Below, piece by piece: positions 43,779-55,346 of a DNA stretch of 64,000 bases. The DNA is taken from NCBI GenBank assembly GCA_027605045.1, contig JAQFWX010000014.1:741391-805390 (forward strand). The letters run 5' to 3'. Position 1 is the stretch's first letter; each line of letters starts with the position of its first letter. The notes beneath the pieces are model-generated. The model did no database searches and was not told the origin of the DNA. It saw nothing but the letters and a program-made list of their open reading frames with translations. This DNA comes from Phallus indusiatus (lineage: Eukaryota; Basidiomycota; Agaricomycetes; Phallales; Phallaceae). Both the position numbers and the translations under genes were made by a program.

Positions 43779-44036
43779 ATGTCAGCTATGTCAAAGTTAC
43801 AACACAGTGGTTCAGATGCGCTTAGGAATGTAGTGCAATACCCGTCTAGTGGAAAGCTCCGAACCTACGAGCATAATACACTACGATTCCAACATCTTCC
43901 CCACCATGATCTTATTCTTATCTTGCAGGTGGCGAGTGTGCGTACTGTATTGGCTGGTTCTGTCGGGTTCGTATTCGGATTCGCGCTCGGTACGGCAACT
44001 ATGGCGGCACCTTATCCCTCAAAGCCTATAGCCTAA
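43779..44036 (+). CDS. Putative small membrane protein (85 residues)
   Basis: A single open frame starting MSAMSKLQHSGSDALRNVVQ, with a C-terminal hydrophobic and glycine-rich segment (VASVRTVLAGS then VGFVFGFALGTATMAA). The glycine-spaced hydrophobic pattern resembles small mitochondrial inner-membrane proteins, but no family could be assigned. An upstream ATG (43529, MSNGLLSDPSRHEK) followed by a GTAAGT donor could be a first exon, although the frame between them has a stop. Low confidence. Confidence 0.3.
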   Translation: MSAMSKLQHSGSDALRNVVQYPSSGKLRTYEHNTLRFQHLPHHDLILILQVASVRTVLAGSVGFVFGFALGTATMAAPYPSKPIA

Positions 44037-44366
44037 CCGATATCAACGAGCTGCACCTGGGGGGAAAGTTGTTCGGTACTAACTCCGAAATGAGAATCTA
44101 TTATTCATCATGGCCGGGTACACCGAAGGACACATTTTCGTTGACCACACATGTACGCGTCCTTTTTGAGCGGCCACACATTTTTCGGTCCAAATGGTTA
44201 AACCCATGGACAACACCCTCGCTCATATATATATTCACCGACAAATTCGACCTTCTGCATTAATCTAATACAGACTCAGCACTCCCTAACTCGACTTCGA
44301 CAGCCACTCTCTCACAATACTTTTCTCCCATCGCGTAAATTAACTGTTACATCTCGAATATCAGTC

Positions 44367-46792
44367 ATGCAAAATGATTACAAATACAGTATTCACGAGG
44401 ACGAGGTATGTTTTTGAGTTTCTTATCACGGTGCCGCGTTTGTCTGATGACCCTTTCTTGCCATTTAGTTTGGAGTCCCAATCCCAACTCTAATCCCAAT
44501 GCCATCCCCGGAGGATGCCCTGTTTGAGAAGATGTTTAATACCTACATTCATCAAGATATGCTCTCGAATTCGCTCCCCAATTATGAGAGTGACCCTGTT
44601 ATCAACCCAGCTCGCATCTACACGACTATCGTCTCTGATGTTGTTGAGGAAGTTATATCACTCGATGAATTTGGGGGACAGGTGACTTCATTCTTTCAGC
44701 AAAATCGCGAAGATGGTATCTAACGCGTTCTTTTTAGCACGAAACTCTTCCTCAACCTGCTACCGTACCCGAGGAATCAGTGCATTGTCCCGAAGACCTC
44801 GAAAATGTCGCGTCTGGGGAGCCTGAAGTAGCTACTGAGCAACAAGACCTAGAGGTGCGTGTGTCTTCGGTGTTCCTAGTTCTTTCAAACCGAACATGTT
44901 CGACGTCGTAGGTTCCCGACACACACACAGAAGAGCAGAGTAACCACCCGTCTAAAAATCTTCAAACATCAGTTGATACCGGAGACGATTCTCTTCCTCT
45001 GTCCGAAGACGTTGCAAAGGCAAGCGCCAACGAAAATCCTACATTCATTGAAGAAGAAAATAGTTCGTTGCAACTCGCGGGCAGCAACGAAATGTTAATG
45101 GAAAACCTTAATGTATCCAACATTCCTCCATTACCGATTCAGTCAGGGAATAGCTCGCTCCAACTAAATGTTAACGCTCCAATACAAAATGAGAATTTAC
45201 AAAATGTTTCTCCAATTCCGAACGTTGGGCTTAGAGCTGGACCGGTCAAACCGAGCCTTCAAAATATTCTGAATCCGTATGAACAGGTATGTGCACATGA
45301 TCCTCTGTTTTATCACCGAACGATACCATAATCAAACGCAGTCATATATACCTCAGAACCCGCCGGTCCAATCTCAGCAACTTTATAATAACAATAGTAT
45401 TACCGATCAGCAATTCAATTTTTCAGTCAACTCTCTTCCACCAGATGCGCGTCAATTTTTCGTACGTACCGCGTTTTCCCTTCCAATATTACTACACGTT
45501 CTTGACGCGGTTTTATTCTCAGCTCACTCCAAACATGGCAAACGGACGTGGGAATATGGGGGTATGCAACATAAGTACTCGACTCATTCCGTGTCGTTAA
45601 AGTATTACCTAGTTACAAATAACGGGGTATCCCGTTGGGGTAAACATGCAAGCGGTCCACCCGGGTGGGCAAGCACCATATCAATCTAACTCGGTGTGTT
45701 ACTGATCGTTTTCTTTGTTGCAATTCAAACTGAGACGCGCACTCAGCAGTGGAGCCCAGCAGTTGTTCCTAACATGCAACCGATGACAACAGCAAATTTC
45801 CCACAGATGGTATGTTTTTTTATGTAGCTTTGTATTTTTGGGCTGACAATTAACTGGACTTATTAGTATCAACAGTACAATGCGGCAAACACGCAGCAAC
45901 TGCAATTCATGTCCCCTAGGGATTATGGAGTGAATTATTCTTTCCGTTGTTTACAAACTTGCTAATGCTGGTTTGCTCAGATGTTTACCCAGGGGCAGAA
46001 TCCTGGAAATCACATGAACCAAAACAGTGAGTTTGCAACTTCCCAATTCTCATACAAGCACCAATCTGATTCGCCATTGTAGATTTCAGCACTGGCCCCA
46101 GCCAAAATTTTTCAGCGAGCTCTGGATTCGTTCAGAACAATTCTCGCCCACCTTCTGGTGTCCCCTATCAATTTGGGGGACCTTTACCGTCAATGGCAAA
46201 ACGGAGGTGGGAGGACGATCAGACGGTGCCAACTCTAAGGCCGTCTCGCCGTCGTAAGGTCAATGCGCGCATGATGGATACACCTGCGCTGCCTCACGCT
46301 GCCCAAAACCCTCCTGGTTCCGCGCAGTCTAGTAACGAGTCCTCATCCCCCGACAAAGACCCAGTTGATGGATTCTTTGTACCCGCCGAAGAGAACGGTA
46401 AAACAGGATACCGTTGCCAATACAGATTCCCTCAAAATCAAAGGAAGCCAATCTGTGAGGCGTTTACGATCGGGGATGATAAGCGTAAGCGTTATCGTCA
46501 TCTGACGACGCACGCGGAATGCGAAGAGGACCTCATCCTTATGGGCGATATCAAAGAGGCGGATGCGGTTATGTTGACGCGGTTGCCCAAATTGGTGGTA
46601 AACTGCGAGATAGCGGGGTGCTCGTTCCAGACAGAGGTCTGGCGGACGGAGAACGTCCAAGAAGATCACGAGAAGGAGTGCCATTATGACGTGTATTTGA
46701 ATCGTCGGTTGCAAGAGAAAGGGGGGAAACAGAGGAACCAAAGGTCTCGCCGGTCGGTCGGTCGTGGCGCTGGAGGAAGTCATGGTAGTTGA
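44367..46792 (+). CDS. Large disordered protein with Cys/His-rich C-terminus, possible DNA-binding protein (~620 residues)
   Basis: Eleven exons: 44367-44405, 44469-44681, 44738-44854, 44912-45286, 45342-45461, 45523-45561, 45613-45693, 45750-45809, 45867-45929, 45981-46026, 46083-46792; the join is open. The N-terminal part (MQNDYKYSIHEDE...) is acidic; the centre is Asn/Gln/Pro-rich and low in complexity (IPPLPIQSGNSSLQLN, QQLYNNNSITDQQFNF), as in transcription activators. A bipartite basic block (MAKRRWEDD, RPSRRRKVNARM) looks like a nuclear signal. The C-terminus has two candidate zinc sites: YRCQYRFPQNQ...PICEAF...RYRHLTTHAEC and CEIAGCSFQTEVW...DHEKECH (C-x4-C...H-x3-C). It may be a fungal C2H2-like regulator; the finger spacing is unusual. 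The start of exon 8 may be three bases earlier (45747). Confidence 0.7.
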
Positions 46793-48649
46793 AAAAATAA
46801 AGTTACGCTATGATATCCTGTGTTTTTATACATTTTAATAATTGGCAAGAATATGTTTATGTTATCATTGTATTTTGATCGCCCCTGAACAACAATGAAA
46901 TCGCGGCGAATGACGTGAAGGGACATGAAAGGGATACAACGGAAGCATCCTGAACAAAGGGAGACGGTTCATCAAACGTCATTGTGATAAACTATTTGGA
47001 TCGATCTGATCAACCCTTAGTTATTAACATAAGTTACACAGTGAAGAATGACGCTTGATAAAAGGTCCCATTCAGACTGCGATTATCAAGCTTTCAATCA
47101 ATCCCTGAGATAGAACAATGGTGAAGGTCTGGATCCACAGATTTCGCCCTTTATTAGCACGAAACTAATTTTTTTTACCTTAAATTGTTTCGCAAATTCC
47201 GATCTCGCCATGGATTTATGTAAATGTAAAAGATCGGATATCCACGAGGACGACCAAAAGGATAAACTGCACATACTGGTCTTCATGGATATATAGTCAA
47301 TTACATGCGTTCAAATTTTGTACCACTTTGATTTCGAAACTGGCGCGCACATCTGTGATCAATTAATTATTTTCAAAATGTGTCCGCTGTTCAGGTGCGG
47401 GCGGCCTGTCACCAGTGCGACCACGGCACTGCAGGCTAATACCCAGACCGAATCGTATTTGGATCAATCAATGAAGCGCTTATTGTCATTGAAATCAATC
47501 ATTCTTTTCAGAATTTCCGATAGCGAAGTAGCCTCAGTCATAATCAATTTAGCTTGAATATCGGAACTACCTTGAATGAGGGTCCCACCAAATCCCGGTT
47601 GTTATGGGACAGATGAATAGCATAAATATGGTTTTATCCCTAAGAAGGCATTTGTAAAGTATTGTTCAACACGGGCATACACCCCATCGAGCTATAAATT
47701 GATTCACACACATTATTTCGGATTTGAGATTCTGACAAACTTGTCCGACATTGGGTTATATTTATATAAGAATCCAAGATGTTTACATTTTAATTATCTG
47801 TAGAAACCAGCTCATCAGATTTTATTCGAAACCTAGTATAAGCCTAAACCGATTCTTCATGCTGAATTTCGATTTGGGCAGCGTCTCCGCTGTCCAAGTC
47901 CGGCGATCCTGAGACATTGACATCATCATCCTCACTCCCTGACCTCGTATTTGTCGGTATTTCATGATCTCCCATTTCCTCGATGATAGAATGATGTATA
48001 TAATTCAGGACGCTTTGAATTTGAATAGTTGGTAGTGTTATATTCGTAGCTCGCCTGGCTGCGAAATTTTGTTGTCGAATATCCAAAGTAAGATCGGCGA
48101 TCAAAATAGTCGAAAAACTTTAAACCAAGCATTTATAAATAATGTCGTTTCGACGCACAAAACGAAATCATACCTATGTTGAAAACTGTTCGTGACAACC
48201 TTTACAACCTGGTGCACAATTTCAAATCAGACCTTTATACCTTACAGGCATAATACCTAAAAGAATTGTACTGACGTTGTCGACATACTATGGGAGGAAA
48301 TATTGGGAAGTCAGCTATGGCAAAGATAGATACATATTTTCTCACTTGGCTATATATTGTAACCGTGACTGTGAACACAGCCACGAAGCTTTCGGGATGT
48401 CAAAACTGATTCTTAGAGAAGATTTCCTTGTTTATGCCTCACCAGAATCTCGAAATGGCTTATTAAAAATATTATGTCAAACACAAATTCAGGTGGGGAT
48501 GTGAAAAATACGTACTTTGTTTGATAAGTATTGAAACGAGGTCATTGTTACCTCGAATGCCAGTATCGCGCTTTAGCTACGCGCCTATAAAAATTTCCAA
48601 TCATCAATTTCAAAGTCTAAAGATGATTTCCAAAGATCCTCAAGTAGCT
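46793..48649. other. Intergenic; possible C-terminal exon of the minus-strand DUF6533-type gene at 47844-48104
   Basis: The minus frame 47844-48104 reads LIADLTLDIRQQNFAARRATN and ends in an acidic Ser-rich tail. DUF6533-type proteins often end with a pattern like L..RL.L.LR followed by a disordered acidic tail, so this may be the last exon of the gene to its right (48650-49577), but intervening exons were not resolved. The rest shows no gene. Confidence 0.35.
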
Positions 48650-49577
48650 TTAGCGGAAAGGATCTGCACCATTGTGACCGATGTGCTTGTATTTTGCGCT
48701 TGTTTGTGGAAGATCTGGGGTACATGGAACCCGTGAAGCTAAAAAAAGCAGTGAGACAGGGTTCAGCATAATTTGAGGATTATTACTAACCTTTGAACAC
48801 ATCCACCAGGCGTTACTGCAGCTAATTGTGATGTCAGAATTGTGCTGCGCTTTCAGTTGTAGTGAGTTACTATAAATCTCTAAAGCAAGTCCTCCCAAAT
48901 AAAACAAGATCAAAGGTCCCGCTATGATCTTGTTACCTTGACACAATGAGTACGCTCGAGCAACCAACAAGCCTGAACTGATGTAAGTTAGTGTATTTAC
49001 AAGACATACATTACACCAACCTTGAACACCAATATACACTAGAATAAACACAACATTCTGTGCATTGGCAAGACCATTGCACAACCTTTCTTTCTCTTAT
49101 TAGTCAAAGCCTCATCACCATAATCAGGATATCTTACGCAGTTCCTATCTATCAACAGCAAGGAAATGATTAACGTTATTTACTTCAAAAAAATGTTGCT
49201 TACTGGCACAGACGTTAATCCAATGATCAATGCTTGGCCAAATAAACTTCCATATCTCGTGAAAACGTAAAACAGGTTTGGAATACTGATAAGTTTGGGT
49301 GATGACCATATGTATTCCACTTCTTGTGACATAGCCAAGACAGTAGTATAGGCGAAGAGTGCTGATAATTGTCTTCAACATTGAATTGTGAATCTCAATT
49401 AGATAACGCACCTAATGCGCTGGTATTGAAAAGGTTTCCTACATAACTGACACCCCCAAGTCACCACGGTTGAGCAAATTCCGACATTCAAAGTAGATTG
49501 AGGACCCACTTTACATGTGTCTCTTGGATGAATTCTTGGATCATAGTACTGCTAACAGAAGCAGTGGCATTGCTCAT
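48650..49577 (-). CDS. DUF6533-type membrane protein, exon structure partly resolved
   Basis: The minus strand starts MSNATASVSSTMIQEFIQET (exon 49515-49577, GTAAAG donor). A later exon gives ALFAYTTVLAMSQEVEYIWS followed by LFYVFTRYGSLFGQALIIGL, matching the DUF6533 core (LL.LS.EV.YIW ... RY). Another, around 48785-49020, gives GWCNVCLVNTLTYISSGLLV, then ARAYSLCQGNKIIAGPLILF, matching the family's R.YAL..N stretch. The sequence past IYSNSLQLKAQHNSD is less typical, and no RDG motif was located, so the gene may be decayed at its 3' end or have exons that I failed to join. A candidate tail exon lies at 47844-48104. It is a second member of the family after 38971-40226. Confidence 0.55.
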
Positions 49578-50400
49578 CTTGAAGCTTGGAAGATCTGATC
49601 AAGAGTTATGAACGTCTTCAATTTATCTGAAACTGAACCAAGGCGAAATCGGACTTTTGTTCATGTTGTGGTGTATGGGTCACCATTGATTTCTGAAAGA
49701 TACAGTCTCCTTGGTAATTTAAATTGTGTAGATGTTTATGACATTCATCTTTGGGGTGTATTGATTCACTCACCTCAATTGTTGGTTGTCAATTTGCCGG
49801 CGATGTCCGAATTATATTCTTATTCAGATATTTACGATTTTAGACCCATCAATACCAGTTCAGTATGTTTGAAAAAGCAACCATTGGATGGTAATTAAAT
49901 ATTTTTCCCTAGGAGCCTGGAGGACATGTGGCCTCTACCAAAGATCAGCAAACGCCACAGCATACGGAAATAGGAACCTCAACTGTTTGGTCGTTGACAT
50001 TTCAGTTGAGGTCATGGATTAGGGTGACCATAAGCGCTGATATCATATCATGTGATATTTTCTACGAAGCTGTCGTTTACTGCTAAAACTAGCTCCGGAA
50101 ATGATTTTCAAGTTTGAAACAGTGCAACTTCGTTATACATAAATCATTTGCCGGACTCGGACATCTAAATGTTGGTCAGGAAAAGATATCGATTCATATT
50201 AATTGACACCAAAGATACAAATAATTTGAAGCTGATGGCCAATTTTAATTGAACTTTCGGTTATGAGTCGTTATAATATTGAAATGATGGGCCGTTGGTT
50301 TGAACTTTGCATTTGAGCTCTGGTCTTAATACCGGCGCCGACGATACTCAGGCTCCGTGCAATCGCTGATTCAATACTGGTCCTATTAATGATCGCTGCT
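49578..50400. other. Intergenic, no supported gene
   Basis: A 96-codon plus-strand frame at 49608-49898 has no recognisable domain and lies in the promoter area of the minus gene. Confidence 0.35.
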
Positions 50401-51156
50401 AACGTTTACGGCGGCCCAAACGCGCCAGGTCAAAAACCCATGAATTCTTGAATTTTTATTTGATGTCCCTAGTATCTCAGATTATCCCGTGCCTAAATTT
50501 ATCCTTCTTTTTGATTACGTAAGCAACTCTAAGCCGAGCGGTGATTCGGCATAACACAAGGCAGCTAAGCCGGAGATCAACAAGCGCGTAATGCGACGCA
50601 TGTGACAGCTCATAATCCACTCTTCCTCAAATATTGCGGGTATATGATTGACCTGAGTTTGAGCCAGATGAACTTCCAGCTCTTTTTTAGTTTCTTGATT
50701 AATAGTATAAGGGAGTGAGTCTCATCGAAAGTTAGGAAGACCTTAGCCGATTCGGAGTTCGGCTCTGAGCCGAGCTGAGTTATTTTTCGGCAGTCGGCAA
50801 CCTTTTACCTTAGCGCCGGTATTACATGAGGAAACGACTAAAGCAGACTTTACCGTGTAAGCATTATTTTTTCACGTCTCAAGCCTATTTTCTATGAATT
50901 ATTCCCACTTTCCCTGTTTTATCAAATGTCTACATGCATTTTTAGACTGATAAACATTGAAATTAACGTTTTTCCTCTGGCGTTGTGTGACTTTGTGTAC
51001 GTGCTTTGCCGCATTGTCTCACGTTAGGCGCCGAAAAATCGGTCATAATGTGAGTAGTTCAATTACGCGAAGAGGGGATACTATAATCCTATAAGTCAAA
51101 AAATCATGAATTTACGGGTTTTTTTGACCTGGCGCGTTTGGGCCGCCGTAAACGTT
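50401..51156. mobile_element. 756 bp element with ~36 bp terminal inverted repeats
   Basis: The left end AACGTTTACGGCGGCCCAAA continues ACGCGCCAGGTCAAAAA, and the reverse complement of the right end (to 51156) is the same over about 36 bases, diverging after an extra pair of As. The inside has no gene and contains smaller GC-rich inverted pieces (for example around 50570 and 50770). No clear target duplication is seen: the flanks are GATCGCTGCT and GATCTTCCCT. Non-autonomous DNA transposon, family unassigned. Confidence 0.75.
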
Positions 51157-51533
51157 GATCTTCCCTAGAGATCCGTGGTATCGATGGACATATGTCATGA
51201 TGTCATAGCTAGCGCCGCGGCCTCATCTCAATGGCGGTAACAGAACAACAAGCAGCTAAAGGGGTAAGGTTAAGAAAAATCGATTTTTCTCCACTACCAT
51301 TATTTTGAGGACTGACTAGAGAATCGCGGAATAATGTCCTTACTTTCCTCTCAGCCAACTTTAATTCGAAGATGGCAGTGGTTTGAAAGCAAAATGCAAT
51401 CACGACATAGCGAGATTTTCCTGGGATCTAATTTAAGATAGAGATGCGATGGTGGCTGTCAACTACAAAACATGCTCCAACGATTTCTATTATCAGAATA
51501 TTGTTCAAAGACAATAAGATATGATAACAGAAT

Positions 51534-52334
51534 TCAAAGAGGAAGACCGGCCACCGTATCTTGAAGTGCCGCGTTGGCGGCAAGCTGCATCCGTTCTATA
51601 TCTGATTGTGGGATAGTAGACTGGTTAAAGTGATAGTAATCAAAATTCCTCCGATGTCCTAACAACAAACTTACTGGGGCTGTGGCTCTTAGAGATTCAT
51701 AATAGGGCTGTGATTGTGTTGAAAATTCGGTATGAAAAAATAAATTCAGAATAAATACATTTATGATGTTTCGTATATTGTTAAAGAAGAATTTGCAATA
51801 TCCGGGAATCGCTATTTCAGCTCCAGGAAGCCTGGGACGGCACTCAGCAAGAAGTTTCAAGAAGGTCGTGTGTATGCTTTGGATGACGGGGAAAATAGAA
51901 ACACCGTCCGGTGAGGTGAGCGGAGGATCAAGATTCTACATAAGGGAACCGTCAACAAGACGCTCGACCAAAGTGGTCCTGATTCTTTACTGTGAAACAA
52001 GAAGCGGTTTTAACGAAAGCCGTTTCGTATGCGACGACTACTGGAACGACATCCTACGTGGATGCAGGATTAATTCTCACTCTGATTGTAGATGTTTTAT
52101 GCTTGCCTCGATATCAGACTTCGTGGGATTGAGGGGCAGACCTTTAACCGCTGCGGTTACTGTAGTCTTCTCAAATGAAAATCCATAAAACGGAGGTTCA
52201 TGAGCTCAGCGACACACCAGACTGTCCAGAAGAGAATTTAAATCTTCCTGAGCTTGAGAGCTTGTTGTGATACTTGAATATTTTGCGAGTGCAGAAGCCG
52301 CTTGTAGAGATGCGGCAATTTGAGGTATAGACAT
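51534..52334 (-). CDS. Six-exon helical protein, family member 3 (178 residues)
   Basis: Minus-strand exons: 52218-52334, 52107-52166, 51991-52053, 51759-51935, 51675-51707 and 51534-51620 (117, 60, 63, 177, 33 and 87 bases), introns phase 0. The product starts MSIPQIAASLQAASALAKYS; exon 4 carries ECRPRLPGAEIAIPGYCKFF; the end reads STIPQSDIERMQLAANAALQ then DTVAGLPL. Compared with members 1 and 2 the exon sizes are identical from exon 2 on, while the first exons differ most in sequence. The intron after exon 2 begins GCAAGC, a GC-AG intron. Function unknown. Confidence 0.72.
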
Positions 52335-54212
52335 TGCAATCACCGGCGTAAAACAGTGGATAAGTGCGAGTGAGAGGTAAGATGTCAGATGAAATTCCAT
52401 AGCTGGCGAAGCAGTTTTATCTGTGGCTGTGTAATAACACCAGTGGTGACGAACACATGATAAGGGTTTTTCATTCCAGCAAGGCTGACTATGAAGTTTT
52501 AAATTCCTTTCAATGTTTCCTATTTCCATACCTGTCATGGATCACGAAAAAACAAAGTCAGAATCATATTTGTGATGATGACCCGGCACTACAACCCACA
52601 TGGTGAGTCTAAACTTTGCTCCTCTGCTAGCCTTCCGCCACATGCCATTGATGCCAAAATACAAATGTGACCGACGAATATATGAATCTAACATCCTATT
52701 TTGTCTCATTATGGACAATTTTGGAGTTTAATATGTTGAAATATTCTGTGTCAAAATGAGGTGGTACTCCAGCTCACGATGGTACCCCGAAGAACCCAGA
52801 TAGTGACCTGTAGTGGCGAGTTATTTAAGTAGCCATAATGGGAAGGTAAGCTGGGTGATGATCAGCTGAATAATAATATTCGGTGGACTTGAGAACTTCC
52901 CCGAGTATTAAGATTAATGATAAAAAAGATCCTTTTGCGCGATCGCTCTCAGTTGAGACGTATTTGTTTTGAAAATTATACCCAGAGAATACTCTGGAAA
53001 AAAATTATTTCAGGGGTATTAATATTCGAGACAATTACCTTTGTCAAGGCGGCAACTCTGTCAGGAAAAGACTGGATAGTTTCGGTTTTATTAGCTCCAG
53101 TTTTATTGTTTCATGAGAAGTTGCGACAAGGGAAAAAAGATTGGGCAATCGTGACCCGAAACTGGCAATTTCCGCGGTTGAGCACAACTAGTATCCGCGT
53201 GTAAATGAAGAAGGAAACATGTGGAAAACGCGAAGGGTCATTCAACGCATCATCGGCCAAATGTTATCATGCAAATACTTGTCAGCGTTGGTGGGTTGTG
53301 GTAGTGCCCATTGCATGGCCATCTTGTGTGAATCACCTCGAGTGAAATTCCTCCGTCATCGATTATTCATGAGCTATTTCGGTTTATATCGCCGCCTGGG
53401 TTTACTAAGTACTGTTGCTCGGGCTATGTTCTGTCGTGCTCAAGTTGTGCTGGGGCTTGAGGTGGATCGGCTTTGCTTCGGAGTGTTCCGAGTGAATAAT
53501 CAAAAGTAATTACGTAATATGTTTGACTCCGTTAAATAAGTTCAGCTTCGGCGGCTATTTTTTTTCATCCCTTCTCCATCCACGTCTTCACTAGGCCTAT
53601 ATCGTATATTTTTTGCTAACACCATTTTTTCTTTCGACTAAATACAAGTTTCTCACGTTACATCGCTGAATCTTCTAAAAGTCTCTCACAGCTCCATTCA
53701 CTTTAGCGGCCCGTCCGTGTCAATCTGGCATTTTCTACGACGGAACGTTCATTTACAGAGCGAGAAAAATATCATGACCTGTTTATTTTTTCGTCCTACT
53801 TTTGATGTTTCGAACTATTCACGGGAGAAGGATTCACACGCAGGTGACAATATGATGAGCTTACAAGTTTGTGATGTTCATGTAAAATGTGCGTCTTACC
53901 TCGTCTACTTTAACAACGAATGACTGATTTCTTTGTAGATGTCTTTCAATATAGTCTTATAATTTTATCCATTGTGTATGATGCACTGTCTGAGTTGCTC
54001 CTTGACACTCTGGGCGTCGCTCGCATTATTTTACGCGTCGTCCTCATTTTATGGGAGCAAGAATAACGCTCACTTCCTGCGTTTGTCAGGAGTGCCTTAC
54101 TTTAAAACATAAGCTTTGGTTGGTAGGCCTTTGTTTGAGGTTATAAGGTTACAAACGTGTAAAATCCATAACAATAGAAATATTATCATAATAGTTGATA
54201 CACGTATCTAGC
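52335..54212. other. Intergenic, no supported gene
   Basis: Frames at 52917-53204 and 53219-53509 are hydrophobic in places (VSVLLAPVLLFHEKLRQG) but show no family pattern or credible splice partners. They could be relics of a membrane protein gene. Confidence 0.35.
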
Positions 54213-55244
54213 TTACATGAAATCTTCCTCGAGCTCTTTGACGGTCTTGTCCTCGTTGTATTCATACTCGCCGCTGAAAAGACTGTCGTATGATCGTGCA
54301 GCTTTCTCGGCCTCTCGGGTTTTGGCTAACTCTAATTCCGCCTTGCGCTTCAAAAGATTGAGAATGAAATACAAAGAAATAACTGTAAAGTTTACCCTAG
54401 CCTGAGCCTCAGCTCGCCGAGCCGCAGCTTCCGCTTTTTGACGATCTACCCGCTCTTGTTCATGATCGACCTCCTTTTCGACCTTTGTCTTATTGAGCCG
54501 GTTGACAATAACGTTTTCGCGTTTGGGAATATGAACTAGACAGCATCAAATTTCATTAGGACTCAAAGATATAAGGAGCAGACAGTCTCACCTCGTTTAA
54601 CCTACATATGGGAGAACAAATCAAGACCTCAAATCGAGTCCCCACGGCAAATCTCAAAAACTGACATCATTATGAGCATGAAAGGATACCTGACCCGTGG
54701 CCATATCACCCGTTTTCTAAAAGTATAATTTCTTAAACGTGCCTCTTTTCGGATACCAGAGCAAATGTATACCTTCAGATTACTCGCCGGCGTATAAACG
54801 ACTGTGATATTATCCTTCTTATTTCCTTCGATGGAATTTGCTTTAACCAACTGCGCACAATCCACAAGCAAAGGCTGTGGAATCTCTTCCCAAGACTTTA
54901 TAGAGTCCGGAAGACGAAGATAGACGTGTGCAGATGACAGCTTATCGACATGGAACCAGATGTCTTGAGGCCTGTTGAACCAGTCGCAAGATTGGGTACA
55001 GATGTATCTCTTTCCGATAGCTCAATTAACGGACCAAGCGTATTTTATCAAGTCTTCGTCTGTTTGAAGGCGTTATAAATGGACTGATCTTCGGAGTGGT
55101 GGGAGTGCGTACTTTCTTCTTTGTCCCTTCCCATATAAATGACAACCGGTGGATCCACAGCTTGAACGGATACAAAAATATGATCAAAATATAACCCATA
55201 TAACAATGAAAGAACATACCGGTAGATTTGAAGAAAATAACCAT
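54213..55244 (-). CDS. CCDC25: CCDC25-like protein (NFACT-R domain plus coiled coil)
   Basis: Minus-strand, at least seven exons. The start MVIFFKST joins to [15 protein letters not shown], then NEDLIKYAW (a GTCCGT donor), then [40 protein letters not shown] and [42 protein letters not shown] and a charged helical tail ([18 protein letters not shown]) ending KELEEDFM. The order and wording follow the conserved eukaryotic CCDC25 family closely: [53 protein letters not shown]. The NFACT-R fold is shared with ribosome-quality-control Rqc2/NEMF; the cellular role in fungi is unclear. It is divergent from the PRMT3 gene with 102 bases between start codons. Confidence 0.85.
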
Positions 55245-55346
55245 CTTTGAGCGATCGTGCAGGTGAGTAAAGATCTCAAACTGCTGACAAATGCTGACAA
55301 ATTCCTTAAAGCAACCCTAAAGCCTTTCGCCGTCTTTCACCTGAAA
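55245..55346. promoter_or_regulatory. 102 bp bidirectional spacer between CCDC25 and PRMT3 genes
   Basis: The two ATGs (55244 minus, 55347 plus) face away from each other with 102 bases between them, so both promoters and 5' leaders must overlap. No TATA box is evident. Contains the near-tandem CTGACAAATGCTGACAAAT at about 55282-55300. Confidence 0.5.

Noticed and set aside
49608..49898. 96-codon plus frame
   Set aside because: No family resemblance and located directly upstream of the minus-strand DUF6533-type gene; probably chance.
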